Position numbers and translations under genes: made by a program. From Strigamia acuminata (Eukaryota; Arthropoda; Chilopoda; Geophilomorpha; Linotaeniidae), in contig OX442314.1 in NCBI GenBank assembly GCA_949358305.1, forward strand, positions 51,654,581 to 51,718,580: a stretch of DNA of 64,000 nucleotides, in the 5' to 3' direction. Shown here piece after piece: positions 26,760-38,500 of the stretch (positions within the stretch are counted from its first letter, which is position 1; each line of letters opens with the position of its first letter). The notes beneath the pieces are model-generated. The model did not search any database. It saw nothing but the letters and a program-made list of their open reading frames with translations, and was not told the DNA's origin.

Positions 26760-27130
26760 TTGAAATTTTACATTAAAATAGCAGGTTTATACCGGTTTAT
26801 ACCGTTCATAAAAACGTGTTTAATATGCATAAAAATTCATTTTCTGTCACTAGTCACCCACAAGTTGTGGTTGCGGCCCCTTATTCCAACAGAATTTAGC
26901 ATTTTTGGCTTGAATGTCACATTTGCACCAAAAAATGTACTTTTTTATATCTAAAAGTGAAGTTTTCCCCTTTGAGGACTTCATAAACTTTTTTGCACGT
27001 ACAATGTACATTTTTTGCGCATAGAAATGCATTTTTGCATCTACAATGTACATTTACGTGATTAAAAATACATTTTTGTGCATTTATATGCATAAAAATG
27101 CATTTTTTCATCTAAAATGTGCATTTATAT
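26760..27130. repeat. AT-rich short-repeat region
   Basis: Many irregular copies of words such as ATGCATTTTT, ATGTACATTT and GCATAAAAATGCA on both strands. No ORF. Confidence 0.5.
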
Positions 27131-27329
27131 GCCCGTCATAACTTCTTCAGTTGCCAATTTCAAATCGTTAGCACGTAGCATGACACGTAGCGCGAACGTA
27201 ACCATAAACAAATATATAAACAATTCAAAGCTAGAGATAGAAACATTTAACGTCTCGACCGCGACATATTAACAGACAACTTTGCAGTTAACTTCTTGCT
27301 TTTGTAATTATAATTATACACCGGTAACG

Positions 27330-27963
27330 ATGTTCGGACAAGTAGGATGTCGACTGGTGACGGAATTTGAAAAATTGAACAAGATCGGCGAAGGTACTTA
27401 CGGAATCGTCTATCGCGCGAGAGACACCAAAAGCCAAGCCATTGTTGCATTGAAGAAACTCAAATTTAAAAACGAAGACGAAGGTGTTCCCACGATGTAC
27501 TTACGAGAGATCAACATCCTCCTCCACCGATCCCACCCAAACATCGTCCGGCTAAACGAAGTTGTCGTCGGTAAAAGCTCATTCAGCATCTTCTTGGTGT
27601 TGGAATATTGTCGGTTGCATTCTGGGAGAATTGATCTCGAATAGAACGTTGATGCCTGGGCGGTCTGAACTGCATCAGTTGGATCTGATGATTGAGTTGT
27701 TGGGAACACCGAACGATGGAATTTGGCCCGGGTTTTCCAGTAGTTCTATTTTGAAGATGTTTGATCTTCGTTACCAACCTTATAATAACTTGGCGTCTGT
27801 TTTTGCATCGTTGTCTCCTGCAGGATTGGATTTGCTGAATTCTCTGTTTTTCTACGATCCTAGCAAGAGGATTAAAGCCGAGGAATGTTTGTGTTGTTCG
27901 TATTTTAAAGAAATGCCGGTCCCTTGTGAACCTGAGTTAATGCCGAAGTGTTCAGAATGTTGA
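27330..27963 (+). pseudogene. CDK10: CDK10-like kinase, intronless, catalytic core deleted
   Basis: The first part (27330-27595) encodes a clear CDK10-type N-lobe: EFEKLNKIGEGTYGIVYRAR, VALKK lysine, and a PTMYLREI helix in place of PSTAIRE. The second part, in another frame (about 27603-27963), encodes the C-lobe end: VGCILGELI, LGTPNDGIWPGF, QPYNNL, FFYDPSKRI, SYFKEMPVPCEPELMP. Roughly 110 residues holding the HRD, DFG and APE motifs are missing and the frame shifts at the junction, so no kinase can be made. Absence of introns suggests a retrocopy, but no poly-A tail is visible. Confidence 0.85.
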
Positions 27964-27999
27964 AATTATCAAGAGTTCGACTGTGTACATTTGTGCGTA

Positions 28000-28185
28000 C
28001 AGTGTAAGCTGTGTAGCCCGGACATAGGACGGGTCCCATAAACTTGTCCGGTCTAGGGAATGTCCGGATGGGAGAGGCGGTTTAATATTGCTGGGTATAC
28101 GGCGGGACCAAATCAGGCCCTCCAAACTGTCCAGACCACACAGCTGTCCGGACGTTGCTATGTCCGGTCTACACAGCTTACACTG
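28000..28185. mobile_element. MITE with CAGTGTA... terminal inverted repeats (186 bp)
   Basis: Starts CAGTGTAAGCTGTGTAG and ends in its near-perfect reverse complement (CTACACAGCTTACACTG), flanked by TA on both sides. TA duplication and CAGTG ends suggest a Tc1/mariner-type non-autonomous element. The palindrome-like word TCCGGAC recurs inside. A 664-bp relative sits at 42909-43572. Confidence 0.8.
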
Positions 28186-28691
28186 TATATCGAAAATTTC
28201 CGTTAAAAAATCTAATATTTCCTTATAAAAATCAAAAAGTATTGAATAAAATATCAAATAATCGAATATTTCATTTAAAAAAATGGAAAAAATAATTGAA
28301 TAGTTGTTTTTAATCTGAACGGCACGTGTAAAACTAGACATTTATTGGATATTTACGGACCGTCAATGTTGTCACTGACCGCCAGGGCGAAACGTGTCAA
28401 GATACCATGAACGTGAATCAAGCGTGATCAACGGATCAGCCAATCGGCGAATCCCCTTGTATGTATTTAAACCTTTTTAAATGATTAATAAAATCACTCG
28501 TCACGATCGCCGCTTGTTTGACTGTTACGAATACACTCCGCCGTTAAAAATGTCTCGATAATAAAGGGAAATGTTTGGAGGAATACAGAGGGTGAAATTC
28601 TCAAAGTCGCCATTGCAACCCGATTTCCGAAGTTTGAATCGAAAGCTCAATATTTGAAATAATTTTGAATTTTAACTTAATATTATTTTTC
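28186..28691. other. Intergenic, no gene seen
   Basis: AT-rich; no supported ORF, tRNA or repeat. Confidence 0.4.
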
Positions 28692-29081
28692 TTTTTGCAA
28701 TTCGTCCACTAATAATTGGGCTGTGTTTGATGCGTACGGTTGATGCATGATCTTCCAATTTTGTAATGTTGGGTTTTACTCTTAATTTGTTCATAGTTCA
28801 TGTTTTGGGTTCGCGTCTAACGATAATAGAAGCTTAAAAAACTCTTTTTCCTTCGGTCTTGATTGTCTGATGGCCCTCTTAAACGGATATTTATTATAAT
28901 CGTCTTCCAACAGGACCGATGGAAAAAGAGTTTTTTAAGCTTTTATTATCATTAGACGCGAACCCAAAACATGAACTTGAACACATTAAGAGTAAAATCC
29001 AGCATTACGAAATTGGAAGATCATGGATCAACCTTACGCATCAAACACAGCCCAATTATTAGTGGACAAATTGCAAAAAAA
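28692..29081. repeat. Long inverted repeat (foldback)
   Basis: Arms of about 165 bp (28692-28860 and 28909-29081) match as reverse complements with few mismatches, separated by about 50 bp. Arm words include TAATAATTGGGCTGTGTTTG and TTTTGGGTTCGCGTCTAA. A transcript would form a long hairpin. Confidence 0.85.
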
Positions 29082-29139
29082 CCAAAAAAATGATCTGGAA
29101 ATGTGTCAAGAATATGTGTTATTGCAAACATTGTTCCCA

Positions 29140-29310
29140 GGTAAGCAGAAAAGTGCATTTATACGAGAAAGAGATTTATTTTGAGCAAAAAGATGCATGA
29201 TGAAATATTCTTCTACTACAACACACTCACACGGTTACAACAACACGTCCATATGTCCAGTACACAGAGTTGTGAAGGCAAACGGGAACCACTTTGCTGG
29301 GCGCGTGAAT
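29140..29310 (+). repeat. Dispersed repeat, copy 1
   Basis: Shares a block with 33230-33400 (AGCAGAAAAGTGC, GATTTATTTTGAGCAAAA, CCAGTACACAGAGTTGTGAA). Probably a fragment of an unidentified mobile element. Confidence 0.7.
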
Positions 29311-30135
29311 CAAACATATAAGTGGTCCTTTATTCATTTTCCATCAACAAATAATGAGATGGAATGTCCAGAAGTAATGAGAATACATGCTTGTAGGCAT
29401 TGAAATTATTGTTCAGGTGGCTACATCATAGAGAAGAGAATGAATTTCAAAATTTCAAAATTTCGGTAATGTTTTGGTAATTGAACTCATTCGTTTTAGA
29501 AACGTTTCTATGACGTTTGAAAAACTTGGCACCTGTTCTTGACCACTGTTAGAACACGAATTACATCTTTAGTTGATACACACTATATTTAATATTTATT
29601 TTAAATATAAAACAATTGTAAAAAGTATATTCAAAATGGCGCCTTATTCAAACGGGATTACCATATGTCCGTTTGGTCAGATTTGTAACCAATATTATCG
29701 CAACTAATGAGCGTGTAATGTTGATTATCCCACAGTATCGTCCTCTTGACAAGATAGTCACAATTAATGCTCAAGAAATGGCTCTATCTGTTTAGTCATT
29801 GTTGACTACCCACAATTCCCTGATCCGCTCATGTTGCGCGCGCTTTAACAGTTGAGACAATCGGAGATCGTTAGGCTTATTTGAATTCTACGAATTGAGG
29901 TAAGTAAGACGTGTCACTAAAGAAATTAGGACGTGGAGATTTACTTTACACTGTTTTACGATCTGTTAGTTCTTGAAGACTGTCCAAATATGTACGAAAC
30001 ATTGAATTTCTTGTGGGTTAAGAGTGCATCCATTTTCCGTGTGATTAGCGACTTCTGCCAGCAGAAAGTGAGCGCCAGTCGCCGAAACAAACGTTGACCG
30101 ACTTTGCTGTAAATCCTGTTATTTTTCTATTTAAA
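29311..30135. other. Upstream region of the zinc-finger gene
   Basis: AT-rich; probably contains promoter and 5' UTR. A possible donor-like AG|GTAAGT occurs at about 29899, which could mark a 5' non-coding exon. Confidence 0.35.
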
Positions 30136-31326
30136 ATGGAGAGAAAAAACAAGGATTACGGTTGCAATTTGTGCGACTATTCGTGTTCATGTTATTACCT
30201 GTTGAAACATCACATGCTGAAACACACTGGAGAAAAGCCTTTCCAATGTCAAACATGTTCACTCTCCTTTCGGGTTAAACAATGCATGATTGTCCACATG
30301 AGAATCCATACTGGAGAAAAACCATTCAAGTGCCATTTGTGTGATTATTGCAGCAGTGAAAGTGGAGCTCTAAAAAAGCATTTGTTAACCCATACTGGAG
30401 AAAAGCCATTCAAGTGCCATTTGTGTGCTTATTCCTGTACTACAAGTAGTAGTTTAAAAATGCATTTGTTAATCCATACTGGAGAAAAACCATTCAAGTG
30501 TCATTTGTGTGCTTATTCCTGTACTACAAGTAGTAGTTTAAAAATACATTTGTTAACCCATAGTGGAGAAAAACCATTCAAGTGCCATCTGTGTGATTAT
30601 TCCTGCAGTCAAAATGGAAATCTAAAAACACATTTATTAATCCATAGCGGAGAAAAACCATTCAAGTGCCATTTGTGTAATTATTCCTTCAGTCAAAGTG
30701 GATCTTTAAAAATACATTTGTTAACCCATACTAGAGAAAAACCATTCACGTGCCATTTGTGTGTTTATTCCTGTACTACAAATAGTAATTTAAAAACACA
30801 TTTATTAATCCATACTGGAGAAAAACCATTTAAGTGCCATTTTTGTGATTATTCCAGCAGTCAAAGTGGAACTCTAAAAAAACATTTGTTAACCCATACT
30901 GGAGAAAAGCCATTCAAGTGCCATTTGTGTGCTTATTCCTGTACTACAAGTAGTAGTTTAAAAATGCATTTGTTAATCCATACTGGAGAAAAACCATTCA
31001 AGTGTCATTTGTGTGCTTATTCCTGTACTACAAGTAGTAGTTTAAAAATGCATTTGTTAATCCATACTGGAGAAAAACCATTCAAGTGTCATTTGTGTGC
31101 TTATTCCTGTACTACAAGTAGTAGTTTAAAAATGCATTTGTTAATCCATACTGGAGAAAAACCATTCAAGTGTCATTTGTGTGATTATTCCAGCAGTCAA
31201 AGTGGAAATCTAAAAAAACATTTGTTAACCCATAGTGTAGAAAAACACTTCAAGTGCCATTTGTGTGCTTATTCTAGTAGTCGAAATGATACTTTTAAAA
31301 AACATTTATCAAAGCATGCAAAGTGA
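30136..31326 (+). CDS. C2H2 zinc-finger protein, 14 fingers (396 aa)
   Basis: ATG at 30136 (AAAATGG context). Fourteen tandem C2H2 fingers with TGEKPF linkers fill the protein; there is no KRAB, BTB or ZAD domain. Expected role: sequence-specific DNA binding in the nucleus. Fingers 10, 11 and 12 are identical at protein level (CAYSCTTSSSLKMHLLIH) and essentially so in DNA; finger 4 matches them and finger 5 nearly does. The 84-bp units therefore duplicated recently. Finger 1 (CNLCDYSCSCYYLLKHH) and finger 2 are diverged. Single coding exon. The final finger is followed by AK and TGA. Orthology cannot be assigned. Confidence 0.93.
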   Translation: MERKNKDYGCNLCDYSCSCYYLLKHHMLKHTGEKPFQCQTCSLSFRVKQCMIVHMRIHTGEKPFKCHLCDYCSSESGALKKHLLTHTGEKPFKCHLCAYSCTTSSSLKMHLLIHTGEKPFKCHLCAYSCTTSSSLKIHLLTHSGEKPFKCHLCDYSCSQNGNLKTHLLIHSGEKPFKCHLCNYSFSQSGSLKIHLLTHTREKPFTCHLCVYSCTTNSNLKTHLLIHTGEKPFKCHFCDYSSSQSGTLKKHLLTHTGEKPFKCHLCAYSCTTSSSLKMHLLIHTGEKPFKCHLCAYSCTTSSSLKMHLLIHTGEKPFKCHLCAYSCTTSSSLKMHLLIHTGEKPFKCHLCDYSSSQSGNLKKHLLTHSVEKHFKCHLCAYSSSRNDTFKKHLSKHAK

Positions 31327-31976
31327 AAATCACATTGTTCATTAAGTTCAAAATTCTGTAATTCTAATTTTAATTCAAATGACATTTTGTTTTTGTTTTC
31401 AACTCAAAAATTTTGTTTTAATTTCTTTCATCCACAAATCAAAACCTGCTACTTGCTGTGTTTTTAAATTTTTCTCGTTTCATTTCCAATTTTTTATGGT
31501 GAGCGACACTCGAAAAACTTGTGCTTTATCTTGCAATCGAAATAGGAATTTGAAAATTTATTTAAAAATTCATACGAGAGAAAAACTATGTCATTGCTAT
31601 TTGTGTGTCTTCTCTTCAACTCAAAGTGAGGATTAAAATATAAAAAATATTCCTGGAAAAAAAAATAGGGTTGAATGTAATCCTGCTTACCATGAACACA
31701 TGTTATTATTTGTGTAGTTATTTATTTATTTCTGCATTTATGTATTTCTTTCTGCATTTATGTATTTCTTTCTGCATTTATGTATTTATTTCTGTCATTT
31801 ATGTATTTATTTCTGCATTGAAAGTTCTGTATTTGAAATTGCATTTTGTGTTCAACTCAAATTTAAGAAAATTGAAACTTGTTTTAATTTGTTTCATCCA
31901 TGAAACAAAATCTGCCGTTTCTGCCTCTCTCTGCCCGGCGCCCGATAAAAATGGAGATTTTTGTAATCGTAACTGA
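31327..31976 (+). pseudogene. Decayed zinc-finger gene 3' copy with minisatellite seed
   Basis: 31500-31636 still encodes TCALSCNRNRNLKIYLKIHTREK, a broken C2H2 finger and linker, then LCHCYLCVFSSTQSED. Downstream, 31716-31818 holds a few copies of a TTTCTGCATTTATGTA-type unit. The same finger remnant and unit occur at 50600-52029 in opposite orientation, where the unit has expanded. Confidence 0.7.
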
Positions 31977-32290
31977 ATTCTAGTGCAGCGCATTTCAGAA
32001 CGCGAAAACCGCAATTTTCGAGCGTCGACGTGAAATCTTTCGTAGGGTCGATGCTGTTCTGGTGGACGGGAACAAATTTCTTCCAGTCCTTTAAAACACA
32101 AACGAGTAAACGCATTTGCAACTGACTTGTAAGCCTCTTACATTCATGTAAGGCGCCCATCTTTGATTCTTAGCAATTCGCTCGTACATTTTAAAAATTG
32201 GACTTTCTGCAACAACAAGGAGCAAACACGTCCCGCCCGGCCGAAGCAACGTGTACAAATTACTCACAGCTTTTCTAATAATGCATTTGG
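31955..32290 (-). pseudogene. Partial copy of the JHAMT-like methyltransferase (exons 2-3)
   Basis: On minus it matches 49166-49499 including the short intron and its GTAAGAGG donor, so it is a genomic rather than retro copy. It reads SNLYTLLRPGGTCLLL and DWKKFVPVHQN...TLENCGFRVLKCAALE with no stop. Exons 1 and 4 are absent, and the copy ends a few bases before the exon 3 donor. Confidence 0.85.
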
Positions 32291-32400
32291 CAAGTGTTTT
32301 GCCAAAAATAAGTTACAGGCTGAATACTCATTTCAGATTATGTTCGTGTGCTTGTAGGTGCTATGCAGCAAAGCTATGGCGGGTGCACGTTATTATTTGT

Positions 32401-32978
32401 CAATTACCATGTTTACATGGTCACAGTTTTCTAGATAAGTGAATATTCGGATTTTATTTATCTGGATAACCGTTTGCGTTTACATGACGTTAGTTTTCTG
32501 GTAAACGTGACGTCATACGAGAATTACCCATACTGCCCTTTGATTATCTGGAACAACAAATGGCTGTTGATCCATTTCAGCCAAACAAATGAAATGGTGG
32601 TTAGGAAAGAGGTTTTTGCTCGAATCTTTGCAATGGTGCCTAATATGCAAATTCTGATTCCAAAAATGATGGTTTTAGCTGATTTCACATTGATTTCGGT
32701 ACCAAATGTTGTTGGTACGTAGCCCTAACGTATTTTTATTACAACGATCCGACCATATCTCGATCCAAGTTTTTGAATTTTCGCATCCACGGGGTGTTTA
32801 CATGCAGTTTTCAATGCGCAGAACGCCCAAAATCTAGCTCGTACAACTGGAATTTAGTTTTCCAGATAAGTCTGTCTTTTCTAGAAAACTGATTTGTTTA
32901 CATGATCAGTTTTCCAGAAAAGTAAAATTTCCATTTTCACTTATCCAGATAACTGGGTACATGTAAACATGGTAATTG
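32401..32978. mobile_element. MITE-like element with 19-bp terminal inverted repeats
   Basis: CAATTACCATGTTTACATG at 32401-32419 is repeated inverted at 32960-32978. Inside, TTTACATG and GTTTTCTGGATAA-like words recur. No transposase ORF. Target duplication not clear. Confidence 0.65.
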
Positions 32979-34587
32979 ATAAATTTATCAATTCATTAAA
33001 TTCGTTAAATAAATTTTTTTTTAAATTCTTACATGATCTCCACTGAATTTCCAGAGATTTTCTATACACCTTTTTCCAATATGCACTTGAAACGTTACGT
33101 TTGGCGTGATGTATGTTGTAGTACGTTCATTTTTTACCAAAACGTTTTCCGGACCAGGGCTGGATTGAGGCTATGAAGGACCTGGAACACTTATGTCAGG
33201 GACCCCCAAACAACTTTTTCAAGCACAAATATGCGTTTGCAAGCAGAAAAGTGCTTTTTTATGAGAAAAAGATTTATTTTGAGCAAAAGGATGCATTTTA
33301 TTTTTGGTGAAATATTCTTTTACTACAACACATAGCACTCACTCGGTCACAAGAACACATCCATATGGCCAGTACACAGAGTTGTGAAGCAAACGGGCGC
33401 CATACTAATGAATTCGTCAATTTTTATCGGTTCTAGTTTCTCTGATATCCAACGATGCTTAATTGAAGAACACTTTTGATTTTTTTAAATAGTAATTTTA
33501 AATAAAGACGCCATTGGTAACGCTTTTTATTCTTTATTTATAAAAAAACATCTTGCCTACAACCTGCCAAGAAGGTTTTGGGGAACTTACATGTTTCAAT
33601 CTGAATGAAAACTCATAGAACATGGAACAGAATACAAATTTAGAATCTCTGAACCTGAAAAATCAAATCTTGTTCCTTTATTAATTATTTAATTGTGAAA
33701 GAAGATTAAAAACACCAAATGGACAATTTTTTTTTTTGGTTTTGCCTGGGTATAAATATCTAGTTGACAATGAATACAATAAAAATTGTATAAAATAAGA
33801 TTAATGGGCATCTAATTATTTCCCTAACGAAGCATGCAAACAGAAAACAAAGAAAAGAACGAAAACAAATAGTTTGAATTAAACCTGATTTTTTGTTTAC
33901 TCATTAACACAACTCCTTAACATTAATATACTTCCAATAATATTATTCAACATCAAATAATAAGACCACAGCACGAAAACATAATCAATTTTTTCATAAA
34001 ATTCAATTGATTATCCAGCAAATAATAAGAAAACAAAAATGAGGCCTTTCTCCCCCATTATTAACACACATTTCATACAATATTTCATTAATTTTATTGT
34101 TAAACATTTCAAAAATTTGCAATACTTTTCAAAAATACTTTGCCAGTACTCAATAAAACCAAAGAAAAACCTCATTAATCATTAATCAATAAGATTTTTT
34201 GATTCTAATCAAACATTAAAAAGAAAAATATTTCCATATATTAAAAATGGGTTATAAGATCCTAGTAATATAATATTAATAAGCAACTTTTTTTTGCTTT
34301 TAGATTAATTATATATTTTTTTTCTTTTTCATAATAACACTAACCACTAGAACATTAAAAGTACTAACATTGTTAAGATGAATATAACTTTTTACTTAAA
34401 CTTTTATTGTGCAGGTTTTACACACTCCCCTTCAGTTTTCAAATTTAATGAAATGAAAGAATTTATTTATTTTTATTTTTTGTTGATTAATTTCTGCTAT
34501 GAAATGACAGATGATGATGCCTCATTTAATATGATCTTCAATGAATGAAATATTTTCTATTATGTTGGGATCATTTAGGCTCGTTTG
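32979..34587. other. AT-rich intergenic DNA with transposon scraps
   Basis: No gene. Contains a CAGGGCTGGATTGAGGC segment at about 33155, resembling a hAT end, and dispersed repeat copy 2 at 33230-33400. The rest is A/T-rich. Confidence 0.4.
33230..33400 (+). repeat. Dispersed repeat, copy 2
   Basis: Matches 29140-29310. Confidence 0.7.
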
Positions 34588-34988
34588 CAGTGGCGTACCA
34601 ACTGGTCAATGGGCCTACAAAAATGGCATCCATTCACAAAATTTTTAAACATGTTTTCACATACTTTGTACAATTTTTGACAAATTTTCCACAAATGTGA
34701 AATTTTTGACGAATCTTAGAAAAATTTTGACGAATCTTAGAAATTTTTGACGAATTTTAGAAATTTTTGAAAAATTTTAGAAATTTTTGTCAAATTTTAG
34801 AAATTTTTGACGAATTTTAGAAATTTTTGACAAATTTTAGAAATTTTTGACAAATTTTAGAAATTTTCAAAAATATTTTTAAAAACTTTTCGACAAATTT
34901 GTGAAATTTTTAAAACTATTTAAACAAACTTATGAAATATTCGAAAATTATAATGCAGGGTCTGCGTTTTGCAGCCGGCACGCCACTG
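34588..34988. mobile_element. MITE with CAGTGGCGTACC ends and internal tandem repeat
   Basis: Starts CAGTGGCGTACCAACTGG and ends CCGGCACGCCACTG, an imperfect inverted pair. The interior (about 34700-34880) is a tandem array of about 20-22 bp units of the type GACGAATTTTAGAAATTTTT. No clear target duplication. Confidence 0.6.
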
Positions 34989-35558
34989 CGAAAAGGACAC
35001 AGTAAAGTAAAAGAAATAAGAAAGTTATTTTAATTCTCCGCAAGGTCCACTCATTTAAATCTACGAAAAAACAGTCGTACCAGTGTCCAAGTGATGCACT
35101 AAAATATGAAATAACAGCATTTCATTGAGATGAATCCGTAAATTCGCTTAAAAATACAAAACATTACAAGTTAAACCACAAATGTAAATTTTCCATTTTC
35201 CAAAACGTGTATCGCAATACCCAATACAAAACTCCATCCTCGCTTTACTCCGCCAATTGAAACAGAAAGAAACAAAAAATTAATTCAATTTCTCCCAACG
35301 CCAGGCTAGAAAAATACCAGATGTAAAAAAATCAACAAGGACAAACAAACGTCTTGTCCGTCTTCACATTGCCCCATCCAATCACTCGTCGACCTCCCTT
35401 TCTCATTAACAAAATAACAGATATATAAAAATAAAATATTTTTTCTTTTTCTTATTTATTATAAACACTAAAAAGACTCCTAAGAAGTTTCTTTTGATAT
35501 ATATATTTTTATCAACTCCTTTTACTTCCACAGAAAAGAAAAACAACAACCATTCTTA
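34989..35558 (-). other. 3' UTR and downstream of the FAM120-like gene
   Basis: AATAAA on minus at 35460-35455, about 100 nt past the stop codon, is the likely polyadenylation signal. The rest is AT-rich and without ORFs. Confidence 0.55.
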
Positions 35559-38500
35559 TCACTGTTCGTCATTCGTTAATTCTTCCGTTTTGCCATTCGT
35601 CGTCGGCAGCGAAGAAACCGTGGTCGCGGGCGCGGGCGCGTCTATCAACGACGCCAACGTGGCGACAGACTCGGCCGATTTCTTCATGATGACTGTCTTT
35701 ACGCAGTCCTCTTCTACGCCGTTGTTCGTTTTGCTCTTCGGGATTATCACGCTGTTCACGACCGCATCGCCACCCCCTATGTGAGGAGCACTCGTCACAT
35801 TGCTGAAAATAAATTAAAATTAATTACAATTCCATCGTAATCGTAAGTGTACTCTTGTTCCAGTCAAAAGACTCCTTTCTCCCATTGGCCGCGCCTCGTT
35901 ACTCCTAACTCCAGACTGTATACTACCACTAGGAGACGTAGTTTTTTATTTTTATTTATTTTTTAGATTATTATGACCATTTAAATTGTTATAATTTTGA
36001 TTGTTTTTTATTTTAATGTTTTTTTCCATTTAGAAAATAAAGTTTTATGCGTTTTTTAATTTAAAACTCATGTTTGTTCCGTTTATCGGTTGCTTTGTCA
36101 GGAAAGCAAACAATTTTCTCACAATAGGTAATCGATTACAATGTCTGTACATTGTAATGCATTTCTGGTATTTGGGTCTATTTTTTTGGATCACTACACC
36201 AGTAAAATGGCTCGGCCAATGGGAGAAAGGACTCTTTTGACTCGAACAAGAGTATATTTTGCTACCTATCCGCAGGTGACTCGTTCTCTTCTTCATTCTC
36301 TCTGCTGACAATCTTCGTTGTAGTTGTCGTTGTCGTCGTCACTGGCGATTTGCGTGTCTTCTTCTTACTAAAATTGCACTGAGGACAGGTTTTGCGCAAA
36401 CGTAACGGGACGCGGCGTACGCTGTAGGCGGAGTAGCCGCCACGGCTCAACCCGCTGCTCGGCATGTTACCGTATCTAAAGAAAATTTACAAAAAATAAA
36501 ATAATTCACAGAAAAGCTATTCCCACAATAACTGGATAAAATAATCGTTTAATTCCAAAACTTTTTACCATTACGGCACACTTTTTGGCAAGGCAATCCA
36601 TCGCGACCCACTTCATCCAATAACCGATTCCTTTTTTTCTTTTCGTGTTTTATATTCAAATTAAATTAAAAATTTTACCTCTTATTTTGTTAATTTTCTC
36701 TCATCTCATATTCAAAGTCAATAAAATAACAAAATCAATCAACGGCCCTAAAATTAAGGGAAAATAGCCATATGGGTTTTCTCACCTAATTCTCACCTAA
36801 GTAAGTAAAAGTTTTCACCTAAATAAGTGAAATACCGTATATGCTCGTGTATAGCGCGCACTCCCCACTTTCCCACTGAAAATTCGACCCAAAATGTTGC
36901 ATGCATGTACAATGCGCACCCATAAATCATGTTTTACAAAAATACGATTTTATATTTATATTAAAATTTATTTTAAAGGAAATGTTAGAATCCACAGATT
37001 TTTCCTTTCGCCACATTCACACATTACTCTCTGCCAGGGACAATTCTCTCGCAGCAGCACGATACCATTTTTTTTTTGCGATTTTGACGTCATCGAAAAT
37101 GACGTCAGGTCACACCTGATTAGCTGCGATCAAAACCTAGTGTCCCCATTATACACGAGTATATACGGTAGGTGGAAATAACCCTCACGTTTGTTTCTCT
37201 ATTTTCATCGTCAACAAACATACCGCCTGACACCACCGACAGATGTCACTTGTGGTGGAACTTGCACGTTACGTCCGCGACCGCTAGCGCCGAAATTAGG
37301 GCCCCAACTTCCGACTACTACACCGGCGATCTCCAATTGACCTCCACGTGCCAACATTCCACGACGTCCACCCATACCGCGAGGAATCGCATCGTTCGTC
37401 GGAGCTACGACACCAAAAATCAAAACCCTTTATTAATCCACATTCAACAAACAAAAACCAACGCAAACTTACGTATTAATCCACGAGATCGGCTCCGTCC
37501 TTGTAATCCCATGCCCGCATTCATCATATGATGCGGAGGTGGGAAATTATTCGGCGGCACCCGATTGGGTGGCGGAGGAACCAAAACCGGAAGTGGGGGC
37601 CGTGCAAATTCCACTTGCAGCCCCTCCAAAACGGCTTGACGCATTCGCTCCACTTTAGTCACTTCGTCGATCTAAAAACAAACAAACAAATCAAATAAAC
37701 AAACAAATAATCGATCGATCGATCAATTTGACCTGTGCGTCGCAAATCTCGACCAAATTCTTGGCATTGCTAGCTTTGAGCAACTTGTAATGAAAAAGTT
37801 TGCCGTCGAAAAACAGCCACGGGCAGCACATGAGCCACGGGACGGGCGCCCCGCACGCGTCGTTGGCGAATAGCGCGCACTCCACTCCGCGCATGAACAG
37901 CGCCGCCAGTTGGATCCCGCGCGTCGTAATCACCGGAAGCTGCGTGTTTTGCAGGAACTGCGCGTCCATCAGTTGCGGCGACACCGACTGCGCCAGAAAC
38001 GCGTCGAGCTCTTGCTTGCGTAGAATGCGACGTTCGCTGCTCGACACCATGTACCTAAAAAAAACTCAATTCGATTAATTGATTAATTTAGAATTTGTTT
38101 GTTTTTACCTGAGGACGCAGCACATGATGAGCAGGTGTTGAGGAACATAAGTGGTGTTTAGCATGAGCGCCGTGTCGGAACACAAACAGGTGAGAAACGC
38201 GCGTAAACGGCGTTTCTTGTCGTCTAGCGCGGCGCCAAACCACAGGCGTTGAACGGTGGGAACGGCCCATCCGAGTGGCACCGCTTTCACTAGATCCACC
38301 ATTTTGAAGTTGTTGTTTTTCGTCCAGACCCATTCTTTGATTATCACTTCTGCTGGCTTCTCGGCTGTTTAAAATACCGGTGATAATAATGTTGTTATTG
38401 TTGCAATCGCAAGTGATGTTGTGTCTAAGCTTGTATGCGGATTGGATCGGATGCGGATCGGGGCAAATAATCCGACTGCAGATTCGATTGCGGATCGGAC

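Noticed and set aside
32474-32722. 82-codon ORF inside the 578-bp MITE-like element
   Set aside because: No recognisable motif and no support beyond openness.
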